Shown here: one piece after another, positions 8,561-19,057 of the stretch
How positions within the stretch are numbered: position 1 is the first letter of the stretch
Layout: the number at the start of each line of letters is the position of its first letter
Origin: Alkalihalobacterium chitinilyticum
Lineage (GTDB): Bacteria; Bacillota; Bacilli; Bacillales; Bacillaceae_F
Assembly: GCF_029028005.1 (NCBI RefSeq)
Contig: NZ_JAOTPO010000006.1
Location: forward strand, 1 to 64,000
DNA length: 64,000 nucleotides
Direction: 5' to 3'
Notes under the pieces: model-generated
What the model saw: the letters and a program-made list of their open reading frames with translations, nothing else
What the model was told of the DNA's origin: nothing
Database searches by the model: none
Program-made: the position numbers and the translations under genes

Positions 8561-9841
8561 GTGGAAAATTACTTTACGGAACCACTTGCCTATCGAATGC
8601 GACCTGCGGCATTAGATGAAATTGTTGGTCAAAAGCATATTGTCGGTGAAGGTAAATTATTGCAGCGAATGATTAAATCGAACCGATTATCGTCTATTAT
8701 TTTATATGGGCCACCAGGAACAGGAAAAACAACCATTGCCAATGTAATCGCACAGCTAACTTCATTGCCTTATTATGAAATCAATGCTGTTTCGTCAGGA
8801 AAAAAAGAGATGGAAGCCGTTGTTCAAGAAGCGAAATTACTCGGAAAGTCGATCTTATTTGTTGATGAGGTCCATCGATTTAATAAAAGTCAACAAGACT
8901 TCTTACTTCCATATATGGAAAGCGGACTGATTATTCTCATAGGAGCAACGACAGAAAATCCACATTTCGAAATTAATAATGCAATTAAGTCCCGATGTAC
9001 CGTTTTAGAGTTAACTCACCCGCAGCCTGATGAGATTAAAGAAGTGTTACAGAGAGCCTTACATGATGAGCGGAAAGGCTTTGGGAAACTCAATATCGAA
9101 TTAGAAGATGGTGTTCTTGATGAGCTGGCTCTCCATTGTGGCGGAGATATTCGCGCGGCACTTAATGGCCTAGAGATCGCTGTATTATCAACGGATCCAA
9201 ATGATGATGAGCAAATTTTAATTACGCTAGATATCATTAAAGAGTGCTTACAAAAGAAAAGTTTACATTATGATAAAAAGGGAGATCACTTTTATAACAT
9301 CATTAGCGCCTTTCAAAAAAGCATGAGAGGGTCTGATGTAGACGGTGCCCTTCATTATTTAGCTCGGTTAATTGAAGCAGGAGACTTGGATGTGATCTGC
9401 CGAAGACTGCTCGTAACAGCATGGGAGGATATAGGTCTTGCGAACAGCCATGTTCCTCAAATGGTATTGTCAGCGATCCAGTCAGCAGAAAGGCTAGGAT
9501 TGCCTGAAGCTCGGATTCCATTGTCTGTTGCTGTGACAGAGTTATGCCTTTCTCCCAAATCAAATAGTGCTTATAAGGCATTAGATCATGCATTAAATGA
9601 TGTTCGGTCCGCCAATATTGGAGAGGTACCTGATCATTTAAAAGATGCACATTATCGAGGGGCAAAGGAATTAGGTCGAGGGGTAGATTATAAATATCCT
9701 CATGACTTTGGAGGTTGGGTAAAGCAACAATACTTGCCGGATCATTTAAAAGACAAAAAGTATTATAAACCAAAAGAAAGCGGGCAAGAAAAGAGACTCG
9801 CTCAATTCCATAATCGCATTCAAGAATTGAAAAAGAGTTAG
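8561..9841 (+). CDS. rarA: Replication-associated recombination protein RarA (AAA ATPase)
   Basis: RarA (MgsA/YrvN) is a clamp-loader-like ATPase acting at stalled replication forks. The 426-aa protein has Walker A GPPGTGKT at 50-57, Walker B ILFVDEVH at 98-105, a sensor-1 GATTENPH segment, and the C-terminal tetramerisation region ending in the HYRGAKELGRG and KYPHDFGGWVKQQYLP signatures. It starts at GTG behind TTGGAG. B. subtilis yrvN lies in the same neighbourhood. Confidence 0.93.
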   Translation: MENYFTEPLAYRMRPAALDEIVGQKHIVGEGKLLQRMIKSNRLSSIILYGPPGTGKTTIANVIAQLTSLPYYEINAVSSGKKEMEAVVQEAKLLGKSILFVDEVHRFNKSQQDFLLPYMESGLIILIGATTENPHFEINNAIKSRCTVLELTHPQPDEIKEVLQRALHDERKGFGKLNIELEDGVLDELALHCGGDIRAALNGLEIAVLSTDPNDDEQILITLDIIKECLQKKSLHYDKKGDHFYNIISAFQKSMRGSDVDGALHYLARLIEAGDLDVICRRLLVTAWEDIGLANSHVPQMVLSAIQSAERLGLPEARIPLSVAVTELCLSPKSNSAYKALDHALNDVRSANIGEVPDHLKDAHYRGAKELGRGVDYKYPHDFGGWVKQQYLPDHLKDKKYYKPKESGQEKRLAQFHNRIQELKKS

Positions 9842-9929
9842 ATCTGTTTCCATGCAAATAAAATCCCATTCATGCTATAATGGCAAAGAATTTAAAGTTT
9901 GAGAAGAGCATAGAGAGAAGGAATTCAAC

Positions 9930-10640
9930 ATGGGATTAGAGGAGCACAGCGATTGGAAAAGAAAGAAGCTAGGCCTGCGTTGGGGAATTTTTATGTTAGG
10001 TTTAGTGATCATGTCTTTTGGAATTGCCTTAATGATAACAGCTGATCTAGGAAGTGCTCCTTGGGATGTACTTCATATTGGCCTGACCTTGCAATTAGGG
10101 TTAACTATCGGTACATGGTCAATTATTATGGGATTTGTTATTATTGGGGTTACAACCTTATTGACAAAAGAATGGCCTCAAGTAGGTGCGTTTGTTAATA
10201 TGGTCCTAGTTGGAGTTTTTATTGATATTTTTTTATTTGTATTAAGTACGCCAAGTTCATTTATTGGCAAACTTATTATGCTGGTAAGCGGAATTATTAT
10301 AATTGGTTACGGGATTGGCCTTTACATTGCACCTAAATGTGGAGCCGGCCCTAGAGATAGCCTTATGTTAGCAATAACGGAAAAGACAAAACTCAAAGTA
10401 CAATGGGTTCGAAGTGCAATGGAAATTGTAGTTCTTACAACGGGATGGTTATTAGGGGGACCTGTTTTTATTGGGACTTTAATTTTTTGTTTTGGAATTG
10501 GAAGTGTGGTAGGGATTACTCTGCCACAATGCCAACGACTAGTGGATCGATTGATAGAAAGAGGGGTAAATAATGAAGATATCAACAAAGGGACGTTACG
10601 GGTTAACCATCATGATGGCATTAGCAAAGAAATACGGTGA
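9930..10640 (+). CDS. YczE/YitT-like integral membrane protein
   Basis: A 236-aa protein with about five transmembrane segments and the family signature ITADLGSAPWDVLHIG near residues 38-53, with a second related motif APKCGAGPRDSLM. It belongs to the YczE/YyaS/YitT membrane family, whose general role is unclear; YczE affects surfactin production in B. subtilis. The last 68 nt overlap the start of cymR in another frame, making the hydrophilic tail (from about residue 215) look like run-through after loss of an earlier stop. Function is not assigned. Confidence 0.75.
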   Translation: MGLEEHSDWKRKKLGLRWGIFMLGLVIMSFGIALMITADLGSAPWDVLHIGLTLQLGLTIGTWSIIMGFVIIGVTTLLTKEWPQVGAFVNMVLVGVFIDIFLFVLSTPSSFIGKLIMLVSGIIIIGYGIGLYIAPKCGAGPRDSLMLAITEKTKLKVQWVRSAMEIVVLTTGWLLGGPVFIGTLIFCFGIGSVVGITLPQCQRLVDRLIERGVNNEDINKGTLRVNHHDGISKEIR

Positions 10641-10992
10641 AGGACCGATTTCATTAAAATCAATTGCAAAGGATCACGATCTGTCTGAGCATTACCTAGA
10701 GCAATTAATTGCACCCTTACGTAATGCGATGCTTGTTAAAAGTGTAAGAGGAGCATATGGCGGCTACATGCTGGCTAAAGAACCAGTTGAAATTACAGCT
10801 GGGGATATTATTCGTGTTCTTGAAGGGCCGATTAGCCCAGTTGAAGTACTCGAGGATGAAGAACCTGCAAAACGTGATCTATGGATAAAAATCCGTGATG
10901 CGGTTAAAGATGTATTAGATAATACTACACTTCAAGATTTAGCTGAATATGAGGATAAAGGAAACCAGGAATATTACATGTTCTATATCTAA
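10573..10992 (+). CDS. cymR: Cysteine metabolism repressor CymR (Rrf2 family)
   Basis: CymR is the master repressor of cysteine and sulfur-uptake genes in Bacillus, working with CysK. The 139-aa protein has a winged-helix Rrf2 fold (MKISTKGRYGLTIMMALA, HYLEQLIAPLRNA, VRGAYGGYMLA) and a C-terminal VLEGPISPVEVLEDEEPAKR segment nearly identical to B. subtilis. It contains no cysteine, so it does not carry the Fe-S cluster of IscR-type relatives. The ATG follows GAGGGG and lies inside the 3' end of the membrane-protein gene, so the two are probably cotranscribed. Confidence 0.93.
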   Translation: MKISTKGRYGLTIMMALAKKYGEGPISLKSIAKDHDLSEHYLEQLIAPLRNAMLVKSVRGAYGGYMLAKEPVEITAGDIIRVLEGPISPVEVLEDEEPAKRDLWIKIRDAVKDVLDNTTLQDLAEYEDKGNQEYYMFYI

Positions 10993-11081
10993 TTTCTTGC
11001 CTTTATGGCTGTTTCTATAAAAGTGGTATATCACCAAATAGATAGAAAACATATAAGTGAACGATAAAGTAGGTGTGGAAA

Positions 11082-12224
11082 TTGAAACCGATATATTTAG
11101 ACCATGCAGCGACTTCACCCCTGCATCCGAAAGCATTAGAAGCGATGATGCCCTATTTCAGCGAGCATTTTGGCAATCCTTCAAGTATTCACAGCTTTGG
11201 TCGCAGAACGAGACATGCATTAGATGAAGCTAGATTATCGTTAGCTCAAACGATCGGGGCTCATCCAGATGAATTAATTTTTACAAGCGGTGGGACGGAA
11301 GCTGATAATATGGCGATCATCGGCTATGCGTTGAAAAATAAAGCCAAGGGAACTCATATTATCACAACAGTCATTGAGCATCACGCTGTTCTACATACAT
11401 GTAAGTCATTAGAAGAACAAGGGTTTGAGGTCACTTATTTACCTGTAGATGAACAGGGGAGAGTGTCGTTAACGGATTTAAAAAATCATGTCCGTGAAGA
11501 AACGATCCTCGTTTCGATCATGTACGGGAATAATGAAGTAGGTGCAGTTCAACCCATTGCAGAGATTGGTGCGTTCTTAAAAGAACAGGGCATTGCGTTT
11601 CATACGGATGCCGTCCAAGCCTATGGAACGATCCCGTTAGATGTTGAGGAATTGTCGGTACAGTTTCTATCCGTTTCTGCCCATAAAATTAACGGACCAA
11701 AAGGAACTGGTTTTTTATATGCAAAAAAGGGCTATGATCTAAAGCCTCAATTGTTCGGTGGGGAACAAGAGAGAAAACGCAGGGCTGGGACAGAAAATGT
11801 AGCGAGCATCGTCGGCTTTGCAGAAGCTGCAAAAATAGCAATGGAAGACGTGCAAGAAAAGAGGCAGCGCTATTTTCAATTTCGTGAGCAGATGATTGGT
11901 ATTTTTCAAGAAGAGGGGCTAGACTTTTCTGTTAACGGGCATGTTTCCGATGTCCTTCCGCATGTTTTAAATATCAGTTTTAAAGGTGTGAATGTAGAGT
12001 CACTGCTTGTTAATTTGGATCTAGCAGGGATAGCGGTTTCTAGCGGATCAGCATGTACAGCCGGATCCTTTGAGCCATCGCATGTTCTTTCGGCGATGTT
12101 TAAAGATGATGAAAAAGCAAAATCGTCCGTGAGATTTAGCTTCGGATATGGAAATACTATAGAGGATATAGAGAAAGTAGCTAAGGAAACAGTAAAAATC
12201 GTCAAAAGAATTACAGCACTATAA
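11082..12224 (+). CDS. iscS: Cysteine desulfurase (IscS/NifS-like, YrvO)
   Basis: A 380-aa PLP-dependent cysteine desulfurase. The PLP lysine lies in SAHKINGPKG (K202) and the sulfur-accepting cysteine in SSGSACTAGSFEPSHVL (C325). B. subtilis YrvO supplies sulfur directly to MnmA for 2-thiouridine, and here mnmA follows by 36 bp. The frame opens at GTG 11073, but AAAGTAGGTG immediately before supports the TTG at 11082 as start (protein beginning MKPIYLDHAATSPLHP). Confidence 0.92.
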   Translation: MKPIYLDHAATSPLHPKALEAMMPYFSEHFGNPSSIHSFGRRTRHALDEARLSLAQTIGAHPDELIFTSGGTEADNMAIIGYALKNKAKGTHIITTVIEHHAVLHTCKSLEEQGFEVTYLPVDEQGRVSLTDLKNHVREETILVSIMYGNNEVGAVQPIAEIGAFLKEQGIAFHTDAVQAYGTIPLDVEELSVQFLSVSAHKINGPKGTGFLYAKKGYDLKPQLFGGEQERKRRAGTENVASIVGFAEAAKIAMEDVQEKRQRYFQFREQMIGIFQEEGLDFSVNGHVSDVLPHVLNISFKGVNVESLLVNLDLAGIAVSSGSACTAGSFEPSHVLSAMFKDDEKAKSSVRFSFGYGNTIEDIEKVAKETVKIVKRITAL

Positions 12225-12248
12225 GCTGTTACAGCCTTAGCTTTGTAG

Positions 12249-13392
<1,144 letters not shown>

Positions 13393-13475
13393 GTGTTTGG
13401 GTGACAGTCACAATTCTTTGATATACTGAATGAGGACAACCACATATTAAGTTAAAAGATAAGGATGGGAAAATA

Positions 13476-14138
13476 ATGAGCGATTACATACAACAAGGAA
13501 TGCAAGCGATGCAAGAAAGAGATTATGAAAAGGCAGCTTTATACTTTAATCAAGCAATTGAAGCTCATCCAAATGATCCAGTCGGATTTATTAATTTTGG
13601 AAATTTACTAGCGATCGTTGGTGAATTGGAAAAAGCGATCGTATTTTTTGAAAAGGCAATTTCCTTAGATGCTTCTGCAGCAACAGCCTATTATGGTGCA
13701 GGAAATGCCTTTTATCAACTGGAGAAATTTGATGAGGCGATTCAGATGTTTAACCAAGCGATCCAAAATGAGCTTAAAGAGGCTGATGTTTATTTTATGA
13801 TTGGGATGAGTCACTATCAATTAGGACAATTAAATCATGCACTCGTTCATTTTCAAACGGTAACGGAAATGAATCCAGACGATATTGATGCTCGTTTTCA
13901 ATACGGCCTTTGCCTTGCACAACTTGAACAAATAGATGAGGCGTTGAAACAATTTAAAGAAGTTGTAGCCCAAGAGGAAAATCACGCTGATGCCTTTTTT
14001 AACATCGGTGTAGCCTATGCGTATAAAAACGAACTAGAAAAAGCGTTAGAAGCGTTTAATCGAGCAATTAAAATTCAACCAGACCATCTCCTTGCTGGAA
14101 ACGGGAAAAAGAAAATGGAGGAACTGCTAACGCAATAG
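13476..14138 (+). CDS. yrrB: TPR-repeat protein (YrrB-like)
   Basis: A 220-aa protein made almost entirely of about six tetratricopeptide repeats of 34 residues (for example DYEKAALYFNQAIEAHPNDPVGFINFGNL in pieces, EKAIVFFEKAISLD, DEAIQMFNQAIQ, EKALEAFNRAIKIQPD). TPR arrays form a superhelical protein-binding surface. It lies between mnmA and recD2, as in B. subtilis. The partner is unknown. Confidence 0.85.
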   Translation: MSDYIQQGMQAMQERDYEKAALYFNQAIEAHPNDPVGFINFGNLLAIVGELEKAIVFFEKAISLDASAATAYYGAGNAFYQLEKFDEAIQMFNQAIQNELKEADVYFMIGMSHYQLGQLNHALVHFQTVTEMNPDDIDARFQYGLCLAQLEQIDEALKQFKEVVAQEENHADAFFNIGVAYAYKNELEKALEAFNRAIKIQPDHLLAGNGKKKMEELLTQ

Positions 14139-14150
14139 GAGGCAGATAAA

Positions 14151-16427
14151 ATGGAGAACCGAGGAAGTCAAGAAGACCAAGCTCCATATATAAAAGGAGA
14201 GGTCACTCACGTTATTTTTCATAACGAAGAAAATTTTTATACCGTAGCGGCTGTAAAAGTTCTCGACACCACAGAGCAGCTGGATGAACCACAAGTTACC
14301 GTTGTCGGAACGCTGCCCAAAGTAGAACCTGAGGATGTATACGTCTTTTTTGGAAGGCTGCATGACCATCCGAAATTCGGCTTGCAATATGTGGTCGAGC
14401 AATTTCGCCGAGACATTCCGCAAACGGCTCAAGGGATTATTCACTATTTATCAAGTGATCGATTTCCAGGGATCGGAAAGAAAACAGCCGAGTCCATTGT
14501 TAAAAGCTTAGGAGAACGTGTAATTACATTGATACTTGAAGACCCTTCCGTACTCGAAAATGTTCCGAAATTAACTGAAGATAAACGTAAATTAATATAT
14601 GACCAATTAGTAGAACACCAAGGAATCGAACAAGTCATATTATTTTTATCGAAATACGGGTTTGGGATTGAACTCGCAGTTAAAATTTATCAGGTATATA
14701 AACAACAAACACTTGATGTCATTCAAACTAACCCGTATCAATTGATCCAAGATGTAGAAGGGATCGGCTTTAAAAGAGCAGACCTGCTCGGTGAAGCAAT
14801 TGGAATTTCAGGTAATCATCCGGACCGAATTCAAGCGGGCTGTATTTTTTGCTTAAATGAACTAAGTAATCAACAAGGACATGTCTTTCTAGCTCAAACT
14901 GAAATTGTTCATGAAGTCATTCAATTATTATCGACGTCTTCCAACCCGATTTCAGCAGAAGAAGTAGAAAGTGCTTTAACGATCATGGATGAAGAAGGAA
15001 AGATCGTCATTGAAGAAGAACGCATTTACTTAAAGACATTATTTTTTGCTGAAAAAGGCTTAGTGACGAATATCAAACGTCTTGTGAACCGTGAAGAGCC
15101 TTTGACATTTGTTCAGTCTGAATTTTTAACAGCACTTGGTGAGTTAGAGGAAACTTTGAAAATGGAGTACGCGGAATCACAGAAAAAAGGAATTGAAACC
15201 GCCCTTTCTTCACCCATCATGATCTTAACGGGTGGACCCGGTACAGGAAAGACAACGGTTATTAAAGGAATTGTGGAGATTTATGCCAAGCTTCATGGCG
15301 TATCACTTGAACCGAGTGATTATAAAGACGGAAATCCATTCCCAGTCCTTCTTGTAGCGCCTACCGGAAGAGCCGCTAAACGAATGGGGGAAGCGACAAA
15401 CCTTCCTTCGTTAACGATTCACCGCTTATTAGGATGGAAAGGCGGAACGGGTGGATTTGAAAAAAACGAACATGAACAATTAGAAGGGAACTTACTTATT
15501 GTCGATGAAGTATCGATGGTGGATATATGGCTGGCCAATCAATTATTTAAATCCATTCCCGATCATATGCAAGTGATTTTAGTTGGTGACCAAGATCAGC
15601 TTCCATCCGTTGGTCCGGGACAAGTTTTAAGTGATTTACTGCGGTCACGTGCGATACCTATTGTTGAGCTAACGGATATTTACCGGCAGGAAGAAGGATC
15701 GTCGATTATCAAGCTTGCTCATGAAATTAAAAATGGAGCGTTACCAGAAGACTTAAAAGAAGCGAAAGATGACCGTCGTTTTTTTCCATGTCACCAAAAT
15801 CAAGTAATGCAAGTGATCGAAAAAGTGTACCTTAATGCAGTAAAAAAAGGATATGCACCAAAGGATATCCAAGTTCTAGCCCCGATGTACAGAGGAAATG
15901 CAGGAATTGAACGACTGAACCTCCACTTGCAGAACCTTGTCAATCCTCCTGTAGAAGGGCGAAGAGAAATCGAATTTGGAGACGTGGTGTATCGAAAAGG
16001 CGATGTTGTCCTACAGCTCATGAACAATCCCGATGAGCAAGTGTTTAATGGAGACCGCGGTGAAATTGTAGCGATTATCTATGCAAAGGAAAATGTAGAA
16101 AAAGTCGATCAAATCGTCATTTCTTTCGAAGGAATAGAGGTCGTATACACTAAAAAAGATTTAAGCCAAATTACACATGCGTACTGTTCATCGATACATA
16201 AAGCGCAAGGCAGTGAATTTCCGATCGTTATTATGCCTGTCGTGAAAGGATATTTTCGTATGCTCAGACGTAACCTAATTTACACGGGAGTGACAAGAGC
16301 TAAGCAATTTTTAATCTTATGCGGCGAACAAGATGCCCTTTTCCAAGCGATTGAGCAAAAAGACGAGCACAATAGAAATTCCATGCTTTGCGATAAGCTA
16401 AAGGATTCATTGGTAACAGGAAACTAG
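14151..16427 (+). CDS. recD2: ATP-dependent DNA helicase RecD2
   Basis: RecD2 (YrrC) is a 5'-3' superfamily 1B helicase without RecBC partners, involved in replication fork repair. The 758-aa protein has N-terminal OB-like and helix-hairpin-helix regions (FPGIGKKTAESIV, VEGIGFKRADLLG), Walker A GGPGTGKT at 361-368, Walker B LLIVDEVSMVD, motif III VGDQDQLPSVGPG, and motif VI YTGVTRAKQFLIL. It starts 12 nt after yrrB with AGGAGG. Confidence 0.94.
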   Translation: MENRGSQEDQAPYIKGEVTHVIFHNEENFYTVAAVKVLDTTEQLDEPQVTVVGTLPKVEPEDVYVFFGRLHDHPKFGLQYVVEQFRRDIPQTAQGIIHYLSSDRFPGIGKKTAESIVKSLGERVITLILEDPSVLENVPKLTEDKRKLIYDQLVEHQGIEQVILFLSKYGFGIELAVKIYQVYKQQTLDVIQTNPYQLIQDVEGIGFKRADLLGEAIGISGNHPDRIQAGCIFCLNELSNQQGHVFLAQTEIVHEVIQLLSTSSNPISAEEVESALTIMDEEGKIVIEEERIYLKTLFFAEKGLVTNIKRLVNREEPLTFVQSEFLTALGELEETLKMEYAESQKKGIETALSSPIMILTGGPGTGKTTVIKGIVEIYAKLHGVSLEPSDYKDGNPFPVLLVAPTGRAAKRMGEATNLPSLTIHRLLGWKGGTGGFEKNEHEQLEGNLLIVDEVSMVDIWLANQLFKSIPDHMQVILVGDQDQLPSVGPGQVLSDLLRSRAIPIVELTDIYRQEEGSSIIKLAHEIKNGALPEDLKEAKDDRRFFPCHQNQVMQVIEKVYLNAVKKGYAPKDIQVLAPMYRGNAGIERLNLHLQNLVNPPVEGRREIEFGDVVYRKGDVVLQLMNNPDEQVFNGDRGEIVAIIYAKENVEKVDQIVISFEGIEVVYTKKDLSQITHAYCSSIHKAQGSEFPIVIMPVVKGYFRMLRRNLIYTGVTRAKQFLILCGEQDALFQAIEQKDEHNRNSMLCDKLKDSLVTGN

Positions 16428-16482
16428 GATGAAGACAAAGTAAAAGGCAGAAACTATAACTGTTCGAGAGGAGGAGGTTCCT

Positions 16483-16956
16483 TTGCGAACATTTTCAAGT
16501 ATTTGCGGCCAGTCCCTTTTTTGTGCAAAAACAGGAGAAGAACTTGGAACCGTCAATGATTTGTTGTTAAACGATCATGGAGTGGTGACTGGTATTGTGG
16601 TAGATAAAAAAGGTTGGTTTAATCGTCACCTATTTGTTCCGATTGATGCAATTACAGGGTTCGGACATGAAAGTCTCATGATCCAAGATTTAAAGGATGC
16701 TTCGATATACCATAAAAAGAAGACGGAGCATCACTTAAAGCAAGGGAAGGAAAAGCTGTCAGGAAGACCATTACTGACAAGTGAAGGCGAAAAACTTGGG
16801 TTGGTAGAAGATGTATATTTCATGGAAGAATTGGGCACGATTGTAGGGTATGAAGTAACAGAAGGTTTAATTGCTGATATTAAGGAAGGACGTAAAGTAG
16901 TGAAGACGGATCATCCTTTAACAATCGGCAAGGATATCCTTGTTGTTCAATTATAA
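16483..16956 (+). CDS. yrrD: PRC-barrel domain protein YrrD
   Basis: A 157-aa protein with two PRC-barrel-like domains (residues about 1-75 and 85-155; repeated GEELGTVNDLLL and GEKLGLVEDVYF segments). The PRC-barrel fold is shared with photosynthetic reaction-centre H subunit and RimM. The gene position after recD2 matches B. subtilis yrrD. It starts at TTG 16483 behind a perfect GAGGAGGTT. The cellular role is unknown. Confidence 0.82.
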   Translation: MRTFSSICGQSLFCAKTGEELGTVNDLLLNDHGVVTGIVVDKKGWFNRHLFVPIDAITGFGHESLMIQDLKDASIYHKKKTEHHLKQGKEKLSGRPLLTSEGEKLGLVEDVYFMEELGTIVGYEVTEGLIADIKEGRKVVKTDHPLTIGKDILVVQL

Positions 16957-16971
16957 AAAAGAGGAGACCCT

Positions 16972-17163
16972 ATGATGCAATGTCCAAACTGTAATTGTAA
17001 AGATATCGGAAAAATAGGAACAAATCAATATTATTGTTGGAATTGCTTTGTTGAAATGACAATTACCAAAGGAAAATTGTCACTTCATCAAGTGGAAGAA
17101 GACGGTTCACTCAGTTCCTTAGACGACCTATTTGAAGACCATGATTTACAAATAGAAATGTAA
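16972..17163 (+). CDS. Small zinc-ribbon protein
   Basis: A 63-aa protein with cysteines at 4, 7, 9, 22 and 25 (CPNCNC, then CWNC), arranged as a CxxC-12-CxxC zinc ribbon in the first half and an acidic tail (DDLFEDHD). It follows yrrD by 15 nt with a GAGGAG ribosome site, so it is likely cotranscribed. The family is widespread in bacilli but no function is known to me. Confidence 0.75.
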   Translation: MMQCPNCNCKDIGKIGTNQYYCWNCFVEMTITKGKLSLHQVEEDGSLSSLDDLFEDHDLQIEM

Positions 17164-17185
17164 TTCCAATCTGGTGGTGATACGG

Positions 17186-17368
17186 ATGCGTAATCTATTG
17201 TTAGCAATTGGTTTAGGCGCGGCGGCTTACTCGATGAGAGATCGCCGTAATCGAAAACGAATGATGCAATGGGTGCAGCCACTTACAAAGCTCGATATTC
17301 AAAATATCGTCCCAGATCAAAATGACTTACAAAAAATGAGAAAACGAATGATGAAAAACTTTGCTTAA
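17186..17368 (+). CDS. Small DUF3918-like protein (YrzQ type)
   Basis: A 60-aa protein with a hydrophobic N-terminus (LLLAIGLGAAAYSM) followed by a strongly basic stretch (RDRRNRKRMMQW) and a KMRKRMMKNFA tail. This layout matches the small YrzQ-like proteins found here in bacilli. The ATG at 17186 has GGTGGTGA upstream. It is the last gene before a strong terminator. Confidence 0.65.
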   Translation: MRNLLLAIGLGAAAYSMRDRRNRKRMMQWVQPLTKLDIQNIVPDQNDLQKMRKRMMKNFA

Positions 17369-17374
17369 TTTTAT

Positions 17375-17410
17375 AGAGATCGATACATCTATTTGTATCG
17401 GTCTCTTTTT
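17375..17410 (+). terminator. Terminator after the recD2-yrrD operon
   Basis: AGAGATCGATACA pairs with TTGTATCGGTCTCT around a five-base loop, followed by TTTTT. One G-T type mismatch is in the stem. Confidence 0.88.
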
Positions 17411-17492
17411 ATTTTTGTTGTAGACATCAGCGTTTGCAAGGCAGCTATCTTAGTAATGAAGAGGCATGAAAAGTTGGTGGCTGTCACAGTTT

Positions 17493-17563
17493 GGCAAATA
17501 AATTCTTCAATTCGGACAATAAAATAGAAAAACGGACAATAAAAAATTAAATCGGGCAATAAA
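17493..17563 (+). repeat. Four short direct repeats with a 20-bp period
   Basis: The motif CGGACAATAAA begins at 17513 and 17533, as CGGGCAATAAA at 17553, and in degenerate form (GGCAAATAAA) at 17493: an exact 20-bp spacing. The surrounding 17411-17654 gap has no gene. Confidence 0.6.
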
Positions 17564-17654
17564 TTAAGTAAAAGAATATGACTAGGCCGACATGCTTCCT
17601 TTCTCTTCATAGTTTTTGCGTAATTGTGCAGTATATAACTATGGAGGAATTTAT

Positions 17655-18719
17655 ATGGAACATACAAAAGGGATCAAGTGGATTATTCGGTTATCTATTA
17701 CAATTTTAGTATTGTTATGTATATACTTTTTTTTACAAGTGTCTCCACTCTGGTTACCGGTCTTAGAAGTATTATCAAGAGTGGCTATTCCCTTATTAAT
17801 TGCAGGTATTATTACTTATTTATTACATCCTATTATTGAAAATGCTCATGCTTATGGACTTCCTCGCCCTGTTGCCGTTTTAATCATTTATTTACTATTT
17901 TTTGGGGGAATTGCTTATTTAATTACTGCTGCTTTCCCTTATGTTGTTGAACAGCTCAGGGAGTTTGTAGAAAATCTCCCTTATATAATTCAGCAAATTC
18001 AACAGTGGAGTAATCTATTCGAAAGACAAATCAATGCTTTACCAGAAGGAATGCAAGCACAATTAGCGGATTGGATGACTGGCTTAGAGGCACAGGCTGA
18101 TTCATTAGGAGAACGCATAATAGACACACTGGGATCGATTATTGGTTCATTTATTTACTTTATCGTTATCCCGTTTCTAGTCTTTTATTTACTAAAGGAT
18201 TATCAATTGATTGAAAAAGTTGCGTGGTATGTTACACCGAAAAAGTGGAGAAAAGAAGGCGTTGCATTTATTCGTGATGTCGATCATTCCTTAGGAAACT
18301 ATATCCGCGGACAAATTCTTGTATCGATGTGTGTCGGCCTCATAGCGATGATCGGGTTATGGATTATTGGCGTTCCCTATCCGATAATTTTGGGGTTATT
18401 TATTGGGATGACCGATATTATTCCATACTTCGGTGCATTTCTTGGGGCGTTTCCAGCTGTTATTGTCGCCGGACTTCATTCTTGGCAAATGCTTATTTTT
18501 ACAGTGTTACTGATCTTTATCCTTCAACAAATAGAGGGAAATATTTTATCGCCCGTTATTGTGGGGAAGTCTGTGCATTTACACCCTATCTTAATTATGA
18601 TTGCTCTTCTCATTGGAGTAGAAACCGCCGGAATACTTGGACTCGTTTTAGCTGTTCCTGTCCTATCGGTTGTAAAAGTGGTATTGCTCCATTTGCGAAC
18701 AAATTTACTCAATCATTGA
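17655..18719 (+). CDS. yrrI: AI-2E-family membrane transporter (YrrI)
   Basis: A 354-aa polytopic membrane protein of the AI-2E (UPF0118/PerM) family, with two N-terminal helices, a long soluble loop (about 80-150) and five or more C-terminal helices containing the GxYIRGQIL and GMTDIIPYFGAFLG signatures. Family members export quorum signals or act as ion antiporters; this one's substrate is unknown. The ATG at 17655 follows ATGGAGGAA. Its stop codon overlaps the -35 box of the alaS leader promoter. Confidence 0.88.
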   Translation: MEHTKGIKWIIRLSITILVLLCIYFFLQVSPLWLPVLEVLSRVAIPLLIAGIITYLLHPIIENAHAYGLPRPVAVLIIYLLFFGGIAYLITAAFPYVVEQLREFVENLPYIIQQIQQWSNLFERQINALPEGMQAQLADWMTGLEAQADSLGERIIDTLGSIIGSFIYFIVIPFLVFYLLKDYQLIEKVAWYVTPKKWRKEGVAFIRDVDHSLGNYIRGQILVSMCVGLIAMIGLWIIGVPYPIILGLFIGMTDIIPYFGAFLGAFPAVIVAGLHSWQMLIFTVLLIFILQQIEGNILSPVIVGKSVHLHPILIMIALLIGVETAGILGLVLAVPVLSVVKVVLLHLRTNLLNH

Positions 18720-18744
18720 CAATTGGTGTGTCGATTTCTATAAT
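18716..18744 (+). promoter_or_regulatory. Sigma-A promoter of the alaS T-box transcript
   Basis: A consensus TTGACA (18716-18721), a 17-bp spacer and a consensus TATAAT (18739-18744). It overlaps the yrrI stop codon. Confidence 0.9.
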
Positions 18745-18749
18745 AATAT

Positions 18750-18996
18750 TGAAATCAAAATATAATGAATACGTTGAAGGAAAAAGTATGTTAAAGCCCG
18801 TTTGATAGAGAGGTATTTCCTAGGCTGAGAGAAATACTAAACGAAGAGTAACAGAAAGCTACTCCTGAGTGTAGAAAAACCTACCGTTAGCTGCGTTAAA
18901 GCATATCGAGTGATGGACTATTGGTGTCCATAACTAGGGTGGTACCGCGTGAATATAACTCTCGTCCCTTATTTTAGGGAGGAGAGTTTTTTTATT
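18750..18996 (+). promoter_or_regulatory. T-box riboswitch of alaS
   Basis: The leader has stem-I-like hairpins (GGTATTTC/GAAATAC; AGAGTA/TACTC), the invariant T-box core AGGGTGGTACCGCG at 18936-18949, and a terminator AACTCTC-GTCCCT/AGGGA-GAGAGTT with a T run ending near 18995. Uncharged tRNA would pair with the specifier codon and T-box to switch to the antiterminator. Alanine codons (GCT) occur near 18858 and 18891, but the specifier loop was not resolved. Assignment to alaS rests on position. Confidence 0.93.
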
Positions 18997-19057
18997 TGTT
19001 CGGCGGGTTTTCATCGAACTGGATGAATTTGAATGATGAATTTGCATCTTGAGTTAG

